NCBI RefSeq assembly: GCF_030209475.1
Contig: NZ_JARVRW010000007.1
Span: forward strand, 124,001-188,000
Source of the DNA: Microbacterium sp. lyk4-40-TSB-66
GTDB lineage: Bacteria > Actinomycetota > Actinomycetes > Actinomycetales > Microbacteriaceae
Direction of reading: 5' to 3'
Length of the DNA stretch: 64,000 nt
Part shown: in pieces, positions 8,714 through 18,003 of the stretch
Position numbering within the stretch: the first letter of the stretch is position 1
Layout: each line of letters opens with the position of its first letter
Notes under the pieces: generated by a model
The model's database searches: none
Told to the model about the DNA's origin: nothing
What the model saw: the letters and a program-made list of their open reading frames with translations, nothing else
Position numbers and translations under genes: made by a program

Positions 8714-9892
8714 TCACGCGGCGAGGACGCTCCGGCCGACGATCACCCGCATGATCTCGTTCGTCCCCTCGAGGATCTGGTGCACCCGCAGGTCGCGTAC
8801 GACCTTCTCGATGCCGTAGTCCTGCAGATATCCGTAGCCGCCGTGCAGCTGCAACGACTCGTTCGCGACACGGAAGCCGACGTCGGTCGCGAAGCGCTTC
8901 GCCATGGCGCAGCGCGTGGCGGTGTCGGGGGCCTTCGCATCGAGGGCGAGCGCCGCATCGCGCACGAGCAGTCGCGCGGCCTCGAGGTCGGTGGCCATGT
9001 CGGCCACGGCGAACACCACCGACTGCTTCTCGGCCAGCGGTTCGCCGAACGTGAACCGCTCGTGCACGTACGCGACAGCCCGGTCGAGCGCCCACCGCGC
9101 CCCGCCGAGGGAGCAGGTCGCGATGTTGAGACGCCCGCCGTTCAGCGCCGTCATGGCGATCGAGAAGCCGCGGCCCTCGCCGCCGAGCAGGTTCTCGGCC
9201 GGCACGCGCACCTCGTCGAGCACGACGGCACGCGTGGGCTGCGCGTTCCAGCCCATCTTCTTCTCGTTGGGCCCGAACGACAGTCCCTCGGCTTCGGCGG
9301 GCACGAGGAACGCACTGATCCCCCGCGCCCCCGGTTCGCCCGTCCGCGCCATGACGACGTAGACGGATGCCTCCCCGGCACCCGAGATGAATTGCTTGAC
9401 GCCGGTGAGCACGTAGGTGTCGCCGTGACGGATCGCGGACGTGGTGATGGCCGCGGCATCCGATCCCGCGCCCGGCTCGGTCAGGCAGTAGGCGCCCAGA
9501 TCCTCCATCGAGACGAGACCGGGGAGCCAGCGCTCGCGCTGGGCGTCGGTGCCGTAGGCGTCGATCATCCAGGCCACCATGTTGTGGATCGTGATGTAGG
9601 CCGTCACCGTGGGGTCGCCGTAGGCCAGTTCTTCGAAGATCGCGACCGCATCGGCTCGCGTCAGCCCGGCGCCGCCGACGTCGTCCTTGACGTAGACGCC
9701 GCCGAGACCCAGTTCCCCCGCGCGGCGGAGGACGTCTCGGGGGAAGTGCTTCTCGGCATCCCATTCGAGGGTGTGCGGAGCGAGCTCGGTCGCGGCGAAA
9801 TCGCGGACGGCGTCGAGGATGGCGGCGCGTTCGTCGGCCGAGAGGGTTCCGGCGGACGGGGCGTCGAGCGCCGGAGCAGGGGTGGTATCCAT
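8714..9892 (-). CDS. Acyl-CoA dehydrogenase (isobutyryl/short-branched-chain type)
   Basis: This 392-residue flavoenzyme has the usual three domains. Family signatures include CLTEPGAGSDAAAI (residues 145-158), QLHGGYGYLQDYGIEKVVRDLRV with the catalytic base region (near 345-365), and the end HQILEGTNEIMRVIVGR. The catalytic glutamate is expected in LEGTNE. An AAGGAG RBS precedes the ATG. It oxidises acyl-CoA to enoyl-CoA and passes electrons to ETF, encoded 2 kb away. The closest family by eye is isobutyryl-CoA dehydrogenase of valine degradation, but chain preference cannot be read securely. Confidence 0.9.
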   Translation of the reverse strand: MDTTPAPALDAPSAGTLSADERAAILDAVRDFAATELAPHTLEWDAEKHFPRDVLRRAGELGLGGVYVKDDVGGAGLTRADAVAIFEELAYGDPTVTAYITIHNMVAWMIDAYGTDAQRERWLPGLVSMEDLGAYCLTEPGAGSDAAAITTSAIRHGDTYVLTGVKQFISGAGEASVYVVMARTGEPGARGISAFLVPAEAEGLSFGPNEKKMGWNAQPTRAVVLDEVRVPAENLLGGEGRGFSIAMTALNGGRLNIATCSLGGARWALDRAVAYVHERFTFGEPLAEKQSVVFAVADMATDLEAARLLVRDAALALDAKAPDTATRCAMAKRFATDVGFRVANESLQLHGGYGYLQDYGIEKVVRDLRVHQILEGTNEIMRVIVGRSVLAA

Positions 9893-10053
9893 GCGGCTCT
9901 CCTTCGTGAGGGCGACGGCGTCGTCGCATCCCCCAGATTACCTGGACGTCCTACTAATTGATAGGGGGAGCGACCAGTCAGAACCCCGCCGCGCGTGCGA
10001 AACACCCCTGTAGGCGGGAACGCGATGACGAGCAGGCGCGTCCCGCTCCGGGA

Positions 10054-10791
10054 CTAGGCGGAGGCCACGCCGAACAGCGACCCCACGAGGTAGGTCGCGC
10101 CGAGGGCGAGCGCGCCGCCGATCACGGTCCGCAGGATCGCCCGGCCGCGACGCGCGCCGCCGATCCACGCGGCGAGGTAGCCGGTGATCGCGAGGGCGAT
10201 CAGCACCGCCACGAAGGTGAGGGCGACGCGCACCTCGACGGGCGCGAGCAGGATCGTGAGCAGCGGAAGGACGGCCCCGACGGTGAACGCCACGGCGGAG
10301 GCCAGCGCCGCCGTCCAGGGACTCACCACGTCGTCGGCGTCGAGGTTCAGTTCGACGGCGAGATGGGCTTTGAGGGCATCGGATGCCGTGAGCTCGGTCG
10401 CCACGCGCGTCGCGGTGTCGCGCGAGAGTCCCTGAGCCTCGTACAGGCCCACGAGCTCGGCGAACTCGGCATCCGGGTCCTCCGCGAGTTCGCGGCGCTC
10501 CTTCTGGATCAACGCGTGCTCGCTGTCGCGCTGGCTCGACACCGAGATGTACTCCCCCAGCGCCATCGAGATCGCGCCGCCCACGAGCGCGGCGAGGCCC
10601 GCCACGAGCACCGGTGCGGTCTCGGTCGTCGCCCCCGCGACGCCCACCACGACGGCCGCCGTCGACACGATGCCGTCGTTGGCGCCGAGCACCCCGGCGC
10701 GCAGCCCGTTGAGGCGCTGCGACAAGCCCTGGCGGTGGGGCTCTGCGGCGTGGGCTCCGGGCGGCTCCCCGTCGCCGGCATCATGACTCAT
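10054..10791 (-). CDS. VIT1/CCC1-family Fe/Mn transporter-like protein
   Basis: The 245-residue protein has the VIT signature GVLGANDGIVSTAAVVVGVAG (residues 33-53) and GGAISMALGEYISVSSQ (near 72-88). A charged loop (residues 88-150) follows, then three C-terminal helices. Yeast and plant relatives move Fe2+ or Mn2+ into vacuoles; bacterial members are thought to export these metals. It is a single gene, divergent from the phosphatase gene, and its transcript looks leaderless. Confidence 0.88.
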   Translation of the reverse strand: MSHDAGDGEPPGAHAAEPHRQGLSQRLNGLRAGVLGANDGIVSTAAVVVGVAGATTETAPVLVAGLAALVGGAISMALGEYISVSSQRDSEHALIQKERRELAEDPDAEFAELVGLYEAQGLSRDTATRVATELTASDALKAHLAVELNLDADDVVSPWTAALASAVAFTVGAVLPLLTILLAPVEVRVALTFVAVLIALAITGYLAAWIGGARRGRAILRTVIGGALALGATYLVGSLFGVASA

Positions 10792-10797
10792 GCGACG

Positions 10798-10803
10798 AGC
10801 GTA
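10798..10803 (-). promoter_or_regulatory. -10 box of leaderless VIT gene
   Basis: TACGCT on the minus strand ends 6 bases before the ATG at 10791, the same geometry as other leaderless genes in this window. Confidence 0.55.
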
Positions 10804-11004
10804 GGACCGTGACGGCCCACCGGGGCCGGAACCCTCGCGTCACCCGGAAGCGGGATGCCGCACCCCTCGGGAAGACCCGGAGGCGGGGCGAGCGGCCGCC
10901 TCGTTCGCCCTCCGTTCACCCGGGCGTCACCCCCTCCAGGCAAAATCCACAAGATCGCGCCGCCCGCGCGGATCGCCCCCCCACCCGAATCCGAGGACAC
11001 AGCC

Positions 11005-14000
11005 ATGCCTTCGACCTTCCTTCGCCGCGCCGCCGCGTTCACCGCGACGACCGCGGCGGTGTGCGCGCTCGCCCTGTCGAGCGCCACCGCGGCCTCCGCC
11101 GCGATCGTCCCCGAACCCGTGCGCGACACCCCGACCGACAGCGCGGTGAGTCTCCGCCCCATCGGCACCTACGAGACCGGGGTCTTCGACCAGTCGGCCG
11201 CCGAGATCGTGCACGCGTACAAGAACCGCCTGTTCGTCGTCAACGCGCAGGCCGGCGCCGTCGACGTGCTCGACAACAGCAACCCCGCCGCCCCGACGAA
11301 GCTGTACTCGATCGCGGGTACGGGGGTCGCCAACTCCCTCGCCGTCCGCACCGACGGCCTCGGCGTGATCGCCCTCGAAGACGCCGACAAGACCGCGCCC
11401 GGTCGCCTGGTGTTCTTCGACGCGGACGCCACCGCGCCCACCGTCCTGGGCACGGTCACCGTGGGGGCCCTGCCCGACATGGTGACGATCTCCGAGGACG
11501 GCACCTACGCGGTCGTCGCCAATGAAGGCGAGCCCGACGACGACTTCACGGTCGACCCCGAGGGGTCGGTCGGCGTCGTGTCGCTGCCCGCCGCGAAGAC
11601 CGCCCCCACCCAGGACGCCGTTCGCACCGCCGGTTTCGCCGCGTTCGAGCAGGGCGGTTCCCAGACGCTCGACCCCGCCGTCCGCGTCTTCGGACCCGAC
11701 GTCGCCGCCCCCGACCAGGGCAGCACGCCGCTCGCCGCCAACCGCGTGAGCCGCAACCTCGAGCCGGAGTTCGTCGCGGTCGCCGGAGGTGTCGCGTACG
11801 TGACGCTGCAGGAGGCCAACGCCCTCGCTGTCGTCGACCTCGCGTCGGCCGCGGTCACCGGCATCCGCCCCCTCGGTTTCAAGGATTACGGCGTCGAGAC
11901 GCTCGACGCGAGCGACCGTGACCCCGAGGACGCGCCGACCTACAACCAGAACAGCTACCCGGGCCTGTTCGGCATGTACATGCCCGACGGCATCCAGGCG
12001 TACGAGGCGGACGGTAAGACCTACCTGGTCACCGCCAACGAGGGCGACGGCCGCGAGTGGGGCGAGTTCAACGACACCGCCCGTGTGAAGGACCTCGGCG
12101 ACGACGGCCTCGCGCCGGTCTGCGCCGACAGCCCGCTCGCCGGGTCGCTCGACGACGCCGACCTCGGCCGCCTCAACGTCGCCACCGACATGGGCTTGAA
12201 CGCCGAGGGCACCTGCTACTCCGCGCTGTACACCTTCGGCGGCCGCGGCTTGTCGGTGTGGGACACCGAGGGCAACCAGGTCTTCGACTCGGGCTCGGAC
12301 TTCGAGGCCATCACGCACGACGCGAACCCCGATTTCTTCAACTCGAACCACTCCGAGTCCAACCTCGAGGGGCGCAGCGACGACAAGGGCCCCGAGCCCG
12401 AGAACCTCGCCATCGGACAGGTCGACGGGCGCACCTACGCCTTCATCGGTCTGGAGCGCGTGGGCGGCGTGATGACCTACGACATCACCGACCCCTCCGA
12501 CGCGACCTACGCCGGGTACGTCAACAACCGCGACTTCTCGGTCTCGGTCGAGGACGAGCTGACCGCCGACGAAGCCGCGAACCGCGCGCTGCTGTCGAAG
12601 GCCGGCGACCTCGGTCCCGAGGGCGTCGACTTCATCCCCGCGGAGAGCTCGCCCAACGGGCGCCCGCTCGTCGCGGTCGGCAACGAGGTCTCGGGCACCA
12701 CGACCGTGTTCGAGGTCACGAACCCGAACGTGAAGAACATCGACATCCTCACCATCAACGACTTCCACGGTCGCCTGGAGGCGGGCACGCAGGGCGAAGC
12801 CGGCGCCGCCGTCATGGCCGGCGCGGTCAAGGCGAAGGAGGCCGCGAACCCGAACACGCTGTTCGTCTCGGCCGGTGACAACATCGGGGCCTCCACCTTC
12901 ACCTCGCTCATCCAGGACGACCTGCCGACCATCGACACGCTGAAGGCCTCGGGCCTCGACGTCTCGGCCGTCGGCAACCACGAGTTCGACCGCGGCTTCA
13001 CCGACCTCTCGACGCGCGTGCTCCCCGAGTACGGCGGGGGCGAGTTCGGACTCGGCGCGAACGTGTACAAGAAGGGCACGAAGGAGCCCGTCCTCGACGA
13101 GTACGCGATCAAGATCGTGGACGGCGTGCGCGTCGCCTTCATCGGCACCGTGACGCCCGACACCGCGACCATGGTCGACCCGGCCGGTATCGCCGGACTC
13201 GACTTCGGCGACCAGCTCGAAGCCGCCGACCGCGTGGCCGAGGAGCTCACGGCCGGCGACCTCGCCGACGTCATCGTGCTGCTCACCCACTCGGGAGCGG
13301 CGACGTCGAACGACTGCGCCGCCCTCGCCGCCGACCAGGCCGGCTTCGGCAACCTCGCCACGAACGCCTCGCCCGAGATCGACGCGATCGTCTCGGCGCA
13401 CACGCACCAGACGTACGCGTGCGACGTCGCCGTGGCCGGCACCGACCGCACCCGCCCGGTGATCCAGGCGTCGGAGTACGGCAAGGCGATGGGCCAGCTC
13501 TCGCTCGCGTGGGACACCCGCACCGACTCGCTGGCATCCGTCTCGGGCACCACCTTCCGACTCGAGGGCGCCTTCGCCCCCGACGCGGCCATCGCCGCGA
13601 AGGTCGCGGAGTACGTGAAGCAGGCCGACGTGATCGGCGCCGAGCCGGTCGGCATGATCAGCGGCGACATCCTGCGCGGCGGCACTCCGACGGGCTCGGA
13701 CCGCGGCGTCGAGTCGTCGATGGGCAACTGGGTCGCCGACGTCTACCTGTGGGCGACGTCGGAGAACCCCGCCTATGCCGGTACCCCGGCGCAGATCGCG
13801 CTCATGAACCCGGGCGGCCTGCGGGCCGACCTGCTCAAGGGCGACGACGGCGTGGTGACGTACAAGGAGGCGGCACTCGTGCAGCCCTTCGCCAACACCC
13901 TCGTGACGGTGACCCTCACGGGTGACCAGATCCGCGGCATCCTGAACGAGCAGTGGAAGGCGACGGGCGACCGCCCGAAGCTGCACCTCGGCGTCTCGGA

Positions 14001-14466
14001 CGGGTTCACCTACGAATACCGACAGAATGCCGTCGACCCGCGCGTGGGCAGCGTCGTCTCGATGTCGTACCAGGGCAAGCCGATCGCGGCGACCGACACG
14101 TTCACCGTCGTGACGAACTCGTTCCTGGCCAACGGCGGTGACGGCTTCCCGACCTTCGCGAAGGGCACCGACCGCACCGACACCGGCCAGGTCGACCTGG
14201 ACGCGACCCTGGCCTACTTCGAGGCGATGACGGTCGTCGACCCGGCACCGCTCGGTCGTGCGATTCTCGCCATCACGCAGAGGCCGACCCCCGGCCAGTC
14301 GGGGACGCCCGGCACGCCCGGCACGCAGCCCGGCAACACGGGCGCCCGCCCCGGCGGCGGCCTCGCCGTCACCGGTGCCGAGATGCCGTGGGGCATCGCC
14401 CTCGCGGGCGGGTTCCTCGTGGTCGCGGGCGGTCTCGCCGTGGCGCTTCGCCGCCGCCGCGTCTGA
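11005..14466 (+). CDS. Secreted choice-of-anchor I / metallophosphatase / 5'-nucleotidase protein with sorting signal
   Basis: This 1153-residue exported enzyme begins with a signal peptide (MPSTFLRRAAAF...ATAASAA) after a GAGGA RBS; the frame is open further upstream, but this start has the RBS. Residues about 40-560 form a choice-of-anchor I beta-propeller-like domain. A calcineurin-type phosphatase follows from about residue 577 with DILTINDFHGRLE, SAGDNIGAS, VGNHEFDRG and AHTHQTYAC. A 5'-nucleotidase C-terminal domain starts near 885 (MNPGGLRADL, NSFLANGGDGFPTF). A Pro/Gly-rich linker precedes LAVTG (residue 1120), a hydrophobic helix and RRRR, a sortase-E-type wall signal. It probably releases phosphate from extracellular nucleotides. 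Confidence 0.92.
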   Translation: MPSTFLRRAAAFTATTAAVCALALSSATAASAAIVPEPVRDTPTDSAVSLRPIGTYETGVFDQSAAEIVHAYKNRLFVVNAQAGAVDVLDNSNPAAPTKLYSIAGTGVANSLAVRTDGLGVIALEDADKTAPGRLVFFDADATAPTVLGTVTVGALPDMVTISEDGTYAVVANEGEPDDDFTVDPEGSVGVVSLPAAKTAPTQDAVRTAGFAAFEQGGSQTLDPAVRVFGPDVAAPDQGSTPLAANRVSRNLEPEFVAVAGGVAYVTLQEANALAVVDLASAAVTGIRPLGFKDYGVETLDASDRDPEDAPTYNQNSYPGLFGMYMPDGIQAYEADGKTYLVTANEGDGREWGEFNDTARVKDLGDDGLAPVCADSPLAGSLDDADLGRLNVATDMGLNAEGTCYSALYTFGGRGLSVWDTEGNQVFDSGSDFEAITHDANPDFFNSNHSESNLEGRSDDKGPEPENLAIGQVDGRTYAFIGLERVGGVMTYDITDPSDATYAGYVNNRDFSVSVEDELTADEAANRALLSKAGDLGPEGVDFIPAESSPNGRPLVAVGNEVSGTTTVFEVTNPNVKNIDILTINDFHGRLEAGTQGEAGAAVMAGAVKAKEAANPNTLFVSAGDNIGASTFTSLIQDDLPTIDTLKASGLDVSAVGNHEFDRGFTDLSTRVLPEYGGGEFGLGANVYKKGTKEPVLDEYAIKIVDGVRVAFIGTVTPDTATMVDPAGIAGLDFGDQLEAADRVAEELTAGDLADVIVLLTHSGAATSNDCAALAADQAGFGNLATNASPEIDAIVSAHTHQTYACDVAVAGTDRTRPVIQASEYGKAMGQLSLAWDTRTDSLASVSGTTFRLEGAFAPDAAIAAKVAEYVKQADVIGAEPVGMISGDILRGGTPTGSDRGVESSMGNWVADVYLWATSENPAYAGTPAQIALMNPGGLRADLLKGDDGVVTYKEAALVQPFANTLVTVTLTGDQIRGILNEQWKATGDRPKLHLGVSDGFTYEYRQNAVDPRVGSVVSMSYQGKPIAATDTFTVVTNSFLANGGDGFPTFAKGTDRTDTGQVDLDATLAYFEAMTVVDPAPLGRAILAITQRPTPGQSGTPGTPGTQPGNTGARPGGGLAVTGAEMPWGIALAGGFLVVAGGLAVALRRRRV

Positions 14467-14480
14467 CGCTCGAACAGGCG

Positions 14481-14512
14481 ACGGCCCTCACCCTCACGGG
14501 TGGGGGCCGTTT
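14481..14512 (+). terminator. Intrinsic-type terminator after the nucleotidase gene
   Basis: ACGGCCCTCACCC pairs with GGGTGGGGGCCGT over a short loop with one mismatch and is followed by TT. It starts 15 bases after the stop codon. Confidence 0.75.
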
Positions 14513-14555
14513 CCGTTCGTGGAAGGTCGCCGACGAGGCCGGCTGACGCCGACGC

Positions 14556-15272
14556 TCAGGCGCGGAGCACCTGAACATGCACCCCGGATGCCGCGGACTC
14601 GACGCGCCACACCTGCCCGCTGCCGCGAACGGCCGGAGCCGCCTGCGCCGAGACCACCAGGGCCGTGTTCTCGTCGATCGCCACTCCGTCGGTGACGAGG
14701 CCCGCGTCGACCGCCGCGACGAGACGCGAAAGGGTGCCCCACTGGGCGGCATGGACGTCGACGGCGAAGTCGAGGAGCCCGAGGCCCGGGCGCACCTCGA
14801 CCGCGTCGAGCTCTTCGCCCGCGTCCTCCGACACGATCTCGACCCCGTGGATGCGGTATCCACCGACGAGCGCCGGACCCGCGGCGATGGCCGCACCGGC
14901 AGAGAACCCCGCGTACGGGACTCCCTCGCGGACGCGGTCGAGCACGGCATCCCGGATCCGTCCGAAGGCGTCCAGGTACGCCGGCGTGAGGCCACCGCCC
15001 ACGAAGAGGGCATCGGCGTCGAGCGCCGCAGCATCGTAGACCTCGCCCTCGACGAGGGACTCGACACGGATCTCCTCCGCCGCGGCGCCGGCCGCGTCGA
15101 GCATCGCCGTGAAGCGCGAGACCGACGAGTCGTCGTCGGCCTCGAGGACGAGCAGCAGGGCGATCACGGGCGCGCGGTCGCCGGCTCGCCGTCGCGCCTC
15201 GGCGACGAAGGGACGCAGCAGATCGCCGCAGCGCGCGAGGTCGCGACCGCCACCGAGAAGGAACACGCTCAT
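14556..15272 (-). CDS. Peptidase S51 / cyanophycinase-like protein
   Basis: This 238-residue protein has the S51 (peptidase E / cyanophycinase) layout of a class I glutamine amidotransferase-like fold. The clearest motif is YAGFSAGAAIAA near residue 120, with the nucleophile Ser in GFSAGA. DALFVGGGLTPAYLDAF near residue 90 and the catalytic-His region DVHAAQWGTLSRL near residue 172 also fit. The ATG at 15272 follows GGGAGGATG. The natural substrate is unknown. It lies 182 bases downstream of the thiolase on the same strand. Confidence 0.8.
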   Translation of the reverse strand: MSVFLLGGGRDLARCGDLLRPFVAEARRRAGDRAPVIALLLVLEADDDSSVSRFTAMLDAAGAAAEEIRVESLVEGEVYDAAALDADALFVGGGLTPAYLDAFGRIRDAVLDRVREGVPYAGFSAGAAIAAGPALVGGYRIHGVEIVSEDAGEELDAVEVRPGLGLLDFAVDVHAAQWGTLSRLVAAVDAGLVTDGVAIDENTALVVSAQAAPAVRGSGQVWRVESAASGVHVQVLRA

Positions 15273-15303
15273 GCCCCCATCCTCCCTCTCTCCCCCACCC
15301 CCC

Positions 15304-15367
15304 GCGTGAGTCGCCGGATTCAGTCGCTTGGACCCTCGATCCAGCGACAATTCTCGGCGACTCACGC
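15304..15367. repeat. Nested intergenic palindrome, GTGAGTCGCCG family, copy 1
   Basis: Perfect 13-bp outer arms, GCGTGAGTCGCCG and CGGCGACTCACGC, enclose an inner pair AGTCGCT / AGCGACA. Copies of the same design lie at 29421-29486 and, degenerate, at 38915-38977. Confidence 0.7.
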
Positions 15368-15450
15368 GCGCGATAGCGAGCGCGAGAGCGATCGCGAGAG
15401 CGAGCGAGCGAGCGAGAGAGCGGGAGAGCGAGCGCGCGCGAGAGGGCGGG
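15368..15450. repeat. Simple GAGC/GCGA low-complexity tract
   Basis: About 80 bases of alternating GCGAGC and GAGA words, rich in short CGCGAGAGCG repeats, lie between the palindrome and the thiolase stop. No gene is visible. The tract could vary in length. Confidence 0.6.
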
Positions 15451-15454
15451 GGAT

Positions 15455-16633
15455 TCAGTAGCGCCGCAGCAGGGCCGCGAGGGCCTGACCGCCGCCGATA
15501 CACATCGTCACCACGGCGTACTCGAGGTCGCGGCGCTGCAGGTCGAGCGCGGCGCGCACGGTGAGGATCGCGCCCGTCGCACCCACCGGGTGCCCCAGGG
15601 CGATCGCCCCGCCGTACGGGTTGACCCTCTCGGGGTCGAGCCCGGCATCGCGGATCACCGCCACCGCCTGGGCCGCGAAGGCTTCGTTCAGCTCGATCAC
15701 GTCGACGTCGGCGGGCCGCAGTCCCGTCTGATCCCACAGACGCTGCAGGGCGAGCACGGGGGCGTACCCCATGATCTCGGGGTCGACGCCGGCGGTGGTG
15801 ACCGCCTCGAGCGTCGCCAGACCCGGAAGGCCCCGTTCGCGCACGTCGTCCTCGCGCATGAGCACGGTCGCGGCGGCGCCGTCGTTGATGCCCGACGAGT
15901 TGCCGGCCGTTACCGACCCGTCCTTCTCGAACGCGGGGCGGAGGCCCGCGAGCGCCTCCATCGTGGTGTCGGGACGCGGGTGCTCGTCGACGGAGACCTC
16001 GACCGACCGCTTTCCGCCGGTGGTCACGGCGACGATCTCGTCGGCGAAGGCCGCGCGCGCGGCATCCGTCGCCGCCCGCCGCTGACTCTCGACGGCGAAG
16101 GCGTCCTGCTCCTCGCGCGAGACGGAGTACCGGGATGCCACGACCTCGGCCGTCGTGCCCATGTGCCGGCCGCTGAACGGGTCGGTGAGGATCGCGAGCG
16201 TGCCGTCGAGGAGCGTGCGATCGCCGAGCCGGGCATTGCCGCGGGCGCCGTAGTCGAGGAAGGGCGTGCGCGACATGCTCTCGTCGCCTCCGGCCACGGC
16301 GACATCGATGCCACCCCAGCGCAGTTCCTGCGCCGCCGACCAGATCGCCTGCAGGCCGGAGCCGCAGAGCCGGTTGACGGTGAAAGCGGGGACACGCGTC
16401 GGCAGTCCCGCGGCGAGCGCCACGCGGCGCGCGTTGTAGGCGTCGGGGCCGTTCTGGGCGATGCAGCCCATGACGACCTCGTCGACGTCGTCCTTCGCGA
16501 CTCCCGCCCGGCGCAGCGCCTCGGTCACCGCGACCGCGCCGAGTTCGTACGCGTCGACGCCCGACAGGGCGCCCCCGAACGACCCGATCGGCGTGCGGGC
16601 TCCCGCGACGAGGACGATCCGCGGCTCGGGCAT
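15455..16633 (-). CDS. Acetyl-CoA C-acyltransferase (thiolase)
   Basis: The 392-residue thiolase has both catalytic cysteines in context: [14 protein letters not shown] (Cys near residue 88) and [13 protein letters not shown] near the C-terminus. The histidine motifs are NEAFAAQA and [15 protein letters not shown]. It splits 3-ketoacyl-CoA or condenses acetyl-CoA. The ATG at 16633 overlaps the citrate synthase stop (TGATG), so the two are translationally coupled. Placement behind the methylcitrate genes suggests it feeds propionyl-CoA and acetyl-CoA into that pathway. Confidence 0.94.
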   Translation of the reverse strand: MPEPRIVLVAGARTPIGSFGGALSGVDAYELGAVAVTEALRRAGVAKDDVDEVVMGCIAQNGPDAYNARRVALAAGLPTRVPAFTVNRLCGSGLQAIWSAAQELRWGGIDVAVAGGDESMSRTPFLDYGARGNARLGDRTLLDGTLAILTDPFSGRHMGTTAEVVASRYSVSREEQDAFAVESQRRAATDAARAAFADEIVAVTTGGKRSVEVSVDEHPRPDTTMEALAGLRPAFEKDGSVTAGNSSGINDGAAATVLMREDDVRERGLPGLATLEAVTTAGVDPEIMGYAPVLALQRLWDQTGLRPADVDVIELNEAFAAQAVAVIRDAGLDPERVNPYGGAIALGHPVGATGAILTVRAALDLQRRDLEYAVVTMCIGGGQALAALLRRY

Positions 16634-17817
16634 CAGCCCGCCGCCTCTTCGGGTCGCTCCTGCGCCTCGACGTCGGCGGCATCCGGAACGTACCCCTCGA
16701 CGTGGCGCTCGTCGGGGCCGACGTAGGCCGACAGCGGACGGATGAGGGCGTTCGACGACTGCTGCTCCCGGATGTGGGCGGTCCAACCGGTCACCCGGGC
16801 CGCGACGAAGAGCGGCGTGAAGGTCAGGGTGTCGAAGCCGATGAGGTCGTACGCGGGGCCCGAGGGGTAGTCGAGGTTCGGGTAGATCCCCTTGCGCTCG
16901 ACGAACTGCGACTCGAGCGCGTCGTAGAGAGCGGCGACGTCGGGACGGTCGTAGTGCGCGACGAGGGTGTCGAGCGCGGCCTTCATCGTCGGCACGCGCG
17001 AGTCGCCGCGCTTGTACACGCGGTGGCCGAAGCCCATGATCTTGCGCTTCTCGGCGAGGGCCGTATCGAGCCAGGGACCGACGTTCTCGGCCGAGCCGAT
17101 CTCGGTGAACACGTGCAGGACGGCCTCGTTGGCGCCGCCGTGGAGCGGACCCTTCAGTGCGCCGATCGCGCCGACCACCGCCGAGTACAGATCGCTGAGG
17201 GTCGAGGCGATGACGCGGGCGGTGAAGGTGGAGGCGTTGAAGGAGTGCTCGGCGTACAGGATCATCGACCGGTTGAACGCGTCGACGACGACCTCGTCCG
17301 CCTGCTCGCCGAAGGTCATCCAGAGGAAGTTCGCGGAGTAGTCGAGGTCGTCGCGGGGCTCGATGAGCTCTTCGCCGCGGCGGCGGCGCTGGCCGTAGGC
17401 CACGACCGCGGGCAGCTGCGCCCACAACCGCACGGAGCGCTCGAGGTTCTCTTCGGGGGTGCCCACGGCATCCATCACGTTCGAGATGCCCGCCGTCTCG
17501 CGCGCGCCGATGGCGCTGACGGCCGTGCGCACCTCGTCCATCGGGTGCACCGACGTCGGCAGCAGATCGATCACGGCGCGCACGTCGTCGCTCAGCGACC
17601 GGTGCTGCCGCTCGATCCGGCGCAGGTCGGCGAGCTGTGCGGCATCCGGAAGCTCCCCGTTCCACAGCAGATACGCCACCGCCTCGAAGGGCTGGGTGGC
17701 GGCGAGCTCCTGCACGGGGTACCCGCGGTACAGCAGGCTGTTGGTCTCGGGGTTCACCTTGCTGACGGCGGTCTCATCGACCGTGACGCCGGCGAGGCCC
17801 TTCTTGATGTCGGTCAT
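16633..17817 (-). CDS. prpC: 2-methylcitrate synthase / citrate synthase
   Basis: This 394-residue citrate-synthase-family enzyme has the three catalytic residues in GPLHGGANEA (His), MGFGHRVYKRGDSRV (His) and the Asp in NLDYPSGPAYDLIGF. Short type II length and its position downstream of prpD-prpB identify the methylcitrate form, which condenses propionyl-CoA with oxaloacetate. Such enzymes often also accept acetyl-CoA. The ATG at 17817 follows GGGAGA. A long palindrome separates it from prpB; the thiolase follows with one-base overlap. Confidence 0.92.
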   Translation of the reverse strand: MTDIKKGLAGVTVDETAVSKVNPETNSLLYRGYPVQELAATQPFEAVAYLLWNGELPDAAQLADLRRIERQHRSLSDDVRAVIDLLPTSVHPMDEVRTAVSAIGARETAGISNVMDAVGTPEENLERSVRLWAQLPAVVAYGQRRRRGEELIEPRDDLDYSANFLWMTFGEQADEVVVDAFNRSMILYAEHSFNASTFTARVIASTLSDLYSAVVGAIGALKGPLHGGANEAVLHVFTEIGSAENVGPWLDTALAEKRKIMGFGHRVYKRGDSRVPTMKAALDTLVAHYDRPDVAALYDALESQFVERKGIYPNLDYPSGPAYDLIGFDTLTFTPLFVAARVTGWTAHIREQQSSNALIRPLSAYVGPDERHVEGYVPDAADVEAQERPEEAAG

Positions 17818-17888
17818 CGTCTCTCCCTTGAGTCGTGCTCTGTTCCATGGTGCCGGATGCGGCCGGGGCGGAGCTGCGGCGGGGCGAC

Positions 17889-17966
17889 CCTCGTCCCACT
17901 TCTTGTCGCCTCCAGACCCTTCGACCGGCCATGAGTGGGACATTCGCCGATAGAAGTGGGACGAGG
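17889..17966. repeat. Intergenic palindrome, GTGGGAC family, copy 2
   Basis: Perfect 15-bp arms CCTCGTCCCACTTCT (17889-17903) and AGAAGTGGGACGAGG (17952-17966) flank a 48-base loop that holds another GAGTGGGACA word. It sits between prpB and prpC within the operon, so it may stabilise mRNA ends or attenuate prpC. Confidence 0.75.
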
Positions 17967-18003
17967 AGCGCAACGTCGACAGGACGAGCGTGAGGGCGCC
18001 CGC

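Noticed and set aside
10927..13986. 1,019-codon minus-strand frame opposite the nucleotidase gene
   Set aside because: Its composition is that of a mirror frame (Val/Arg/Gly/Asp runs without motifs), while the plus strand has clear domains, signal peptide and terminator.
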